64,000 nt of DNA from Saprospiraceae bacterium. GTDB taxonomy: Bacteria > Bacteroidota > Bacteroidia > Chitinophagales > Saprospiraceae. The position numbers and the translations under genes are program-made. Below the pieces are notes generated by a model. The model worked only from the letters and a program-made list of their open reading frames with translations, did not search any database and had not been told where the DNA came from. Every line of letters starts with the position of its first letter. Positions within the stretch are counted from its first letter, which is position 1. This document shows positions 63,279 to 64,000 of the stretch, one piece after another. The stretch covers positions 1 through 64,000 of the forward strand of contig JAJCYH010000008.1 of the NCBI GenBank assembly GCA_029262995.1, written 5' to 3'.

Positions 63279-64000
63279 TCGTCAAGAAATTTGATTTGTA
63301 TTGTTTCATCTTTCATCAAATCCAATTGACTGGCTGCAGCACCCATATTGATTGCAATTTCAAGGTAATTGGCAGTATTGAATAAACAAACAGCTTCCCC
63401 CTCTGGTACGTCACTATAAATCTTGCTGATTTCCTTGATGGGGTTATAAAATTTAAAAAATAGCTCAAAATCACGACCCATTCTTGCATGTTCAAAAAAT
63501 TCTCTATGAACGTTAAGAATTACATTGTCAAATCTGTCAATATGTATTATCGTTGCCCTGATTTCATTATTGGTTATTACAGGTTGTACTTCGAGCTTTT
63601 TAACATAGCGATTAAGTGGTACACCGACTTCGGTAATTGCCATGTCCTGTGAGATAAGACTAATGGCATGAGCCACAAGGTCGAATAACTGACAATCATC
63701 CTCATCAAGAACTATTTTATATATCTCGTCTTCATTTACAGAATCAAAAGCCAAAGAGAAAACACCATTGTTAGGACCGACATAGAAATGATCTTTATAT
63801 TCAAAAATGATAAACTCAAAGTTTGGTTCATAATAATTATTGACAGCTACTACATGAATACTACCTTTAGGAAACTTCTTGGCCGTAGCATTTAGGACAT
63901 AAGCGGCTTGACGAATATCATGTGTATCGATCTCGTGAGTAATATCGATAATTTGAATATTCGAATCGAGACTAAGAATACTTCCTTTGAGCAAGGCAGC
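63275..64000 (-). CDS. S-adenosyl-L-methionine hydroxide adenosyltransferase family protein (5' end cut off)
   Basis: About 242 codons are visible, running off the right edge of the window. Motifs are ILSLDSNIQIIDITHEIDTH, DIRQAAYVLNATAKKFPKGS, FYVGPNNGVFSLAF, VQPVITNNEIRATIIHIDRF and DNVILN, then the C-terminal barrel (LEIAINMGAAASQLDL). These are the DUF62/SAM hydroxide adenosyltransferase motifs. It hydrolyses SAM to adenosine and methionine. The usual N-terminal start lies outside the window; the internal Met at 63994 is not the true start. Confidence 0.88.
   Translation of the reverse strand, partial: AALLKGSILSLDSNIQIIDITHEIDTHDIRQAAYVLNATAKKFPKGSIHVVAVNNYYEPNFEFIIFEYKDHFYVGPNNGVFSLAFDSVNEDEIYKIVLDEDDCQLFDLVAHAISLISQDMAITEVGVPLNRYVKKLEVQPVITNNEIRATIIHIDRFDNVILNVHREFFEHARMGRDFELFFKFYNPIKEISKIYSDVPEGEAVCLFNTANYLEIAINMGAAASQLDLMKDETIQIKFLDE

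Overview
The window is AT-rich DNA from a member of the Bacteroidota, probably Saprospiria or a close relative. This rests on several signs: giant secreted proteins ending in type IX secretion (T9SS) type A or type B sorting domains, HYR-like and FG-GAP repeat proteins, tandem OmpH/Skp-like chaperones, promoters of the TTTG-N19-TAnnTTTG type, and housekeeping proteins of Bacteroidota style. The assignment to Saprospiria is inference.

Layout. 1-174: start of an IS1595-type transposase cut by the window edge. 521-10823: two paralogous exported proteins of about 1,350 residues (HYR-like modules, dockerin-like and cohesin-like segments, T9SS tail). Between them lie a decayed IS481-type transposase and the C-terminal remnant of a third paralog. 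11038-14964: two OmpH/Skp-like genes, then convergent carB. 15278-19548: exported amidohydrolase and a BNR-repeat protein with both a lipobox and a T9SS tail. 19658-24631: TMEM220-like protein, UvrD-type helicase-nuclease, a small secreted protein and a TSUP permease. 24793-28700: pheS-hisS and a lytic transglycosylase; then convergent Hsp20. 29977-46385: three very large surface proteins, namely a 1,587-residue repeat protein with a type B tail, a 1,079-residue FG-GAP/UnbV protein, and a 2,504-residue protein with a duplicated glycine-rich domain, MopE-like and thrombospondin-3-like calcium repeats. 46511-47971: HTTM/gamma-carboxylase-like membrane protein.

48050-53302 looks like an accessory, defence-like island. 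It holds a DUF2779 nuclease-like protein, a divergent HTH-Fic protein, a decayed second DUF2779 copy on the other side of fic, and a two-gene unit of a MazG-like pyrophosphohydrolase and a nuclease-helicase (DUF2075 type). The promoter of fic carries eight AGCTCA/TGAGCT sites in two sets of four, about 22 bp apart within each set, and the Fic motif has Gln where the catalytic His should be. This is the best candidate for an undescribed regulatory or defence system here.

53303-54221 holds one intact tRNA(CAU) behind an array of 72-bp repeats. Each repeat is a tRNA 5' half split by a GC-rich palindrome, and the tRNA terminator region is also duplicated. 54222-64000 is mostly ordinary: alpha/beta hydrolase, M1 peptidase with an overlapping membrane protein, fatty acid hydroxylase family protein, SRPBCC protein, a DUF4412-like secreted protein, and a tight four-gene minus-strand operon (SAM hydroxide adenosyltransferase, ABM-domain protein, aroB, M24 aminopeptidase).
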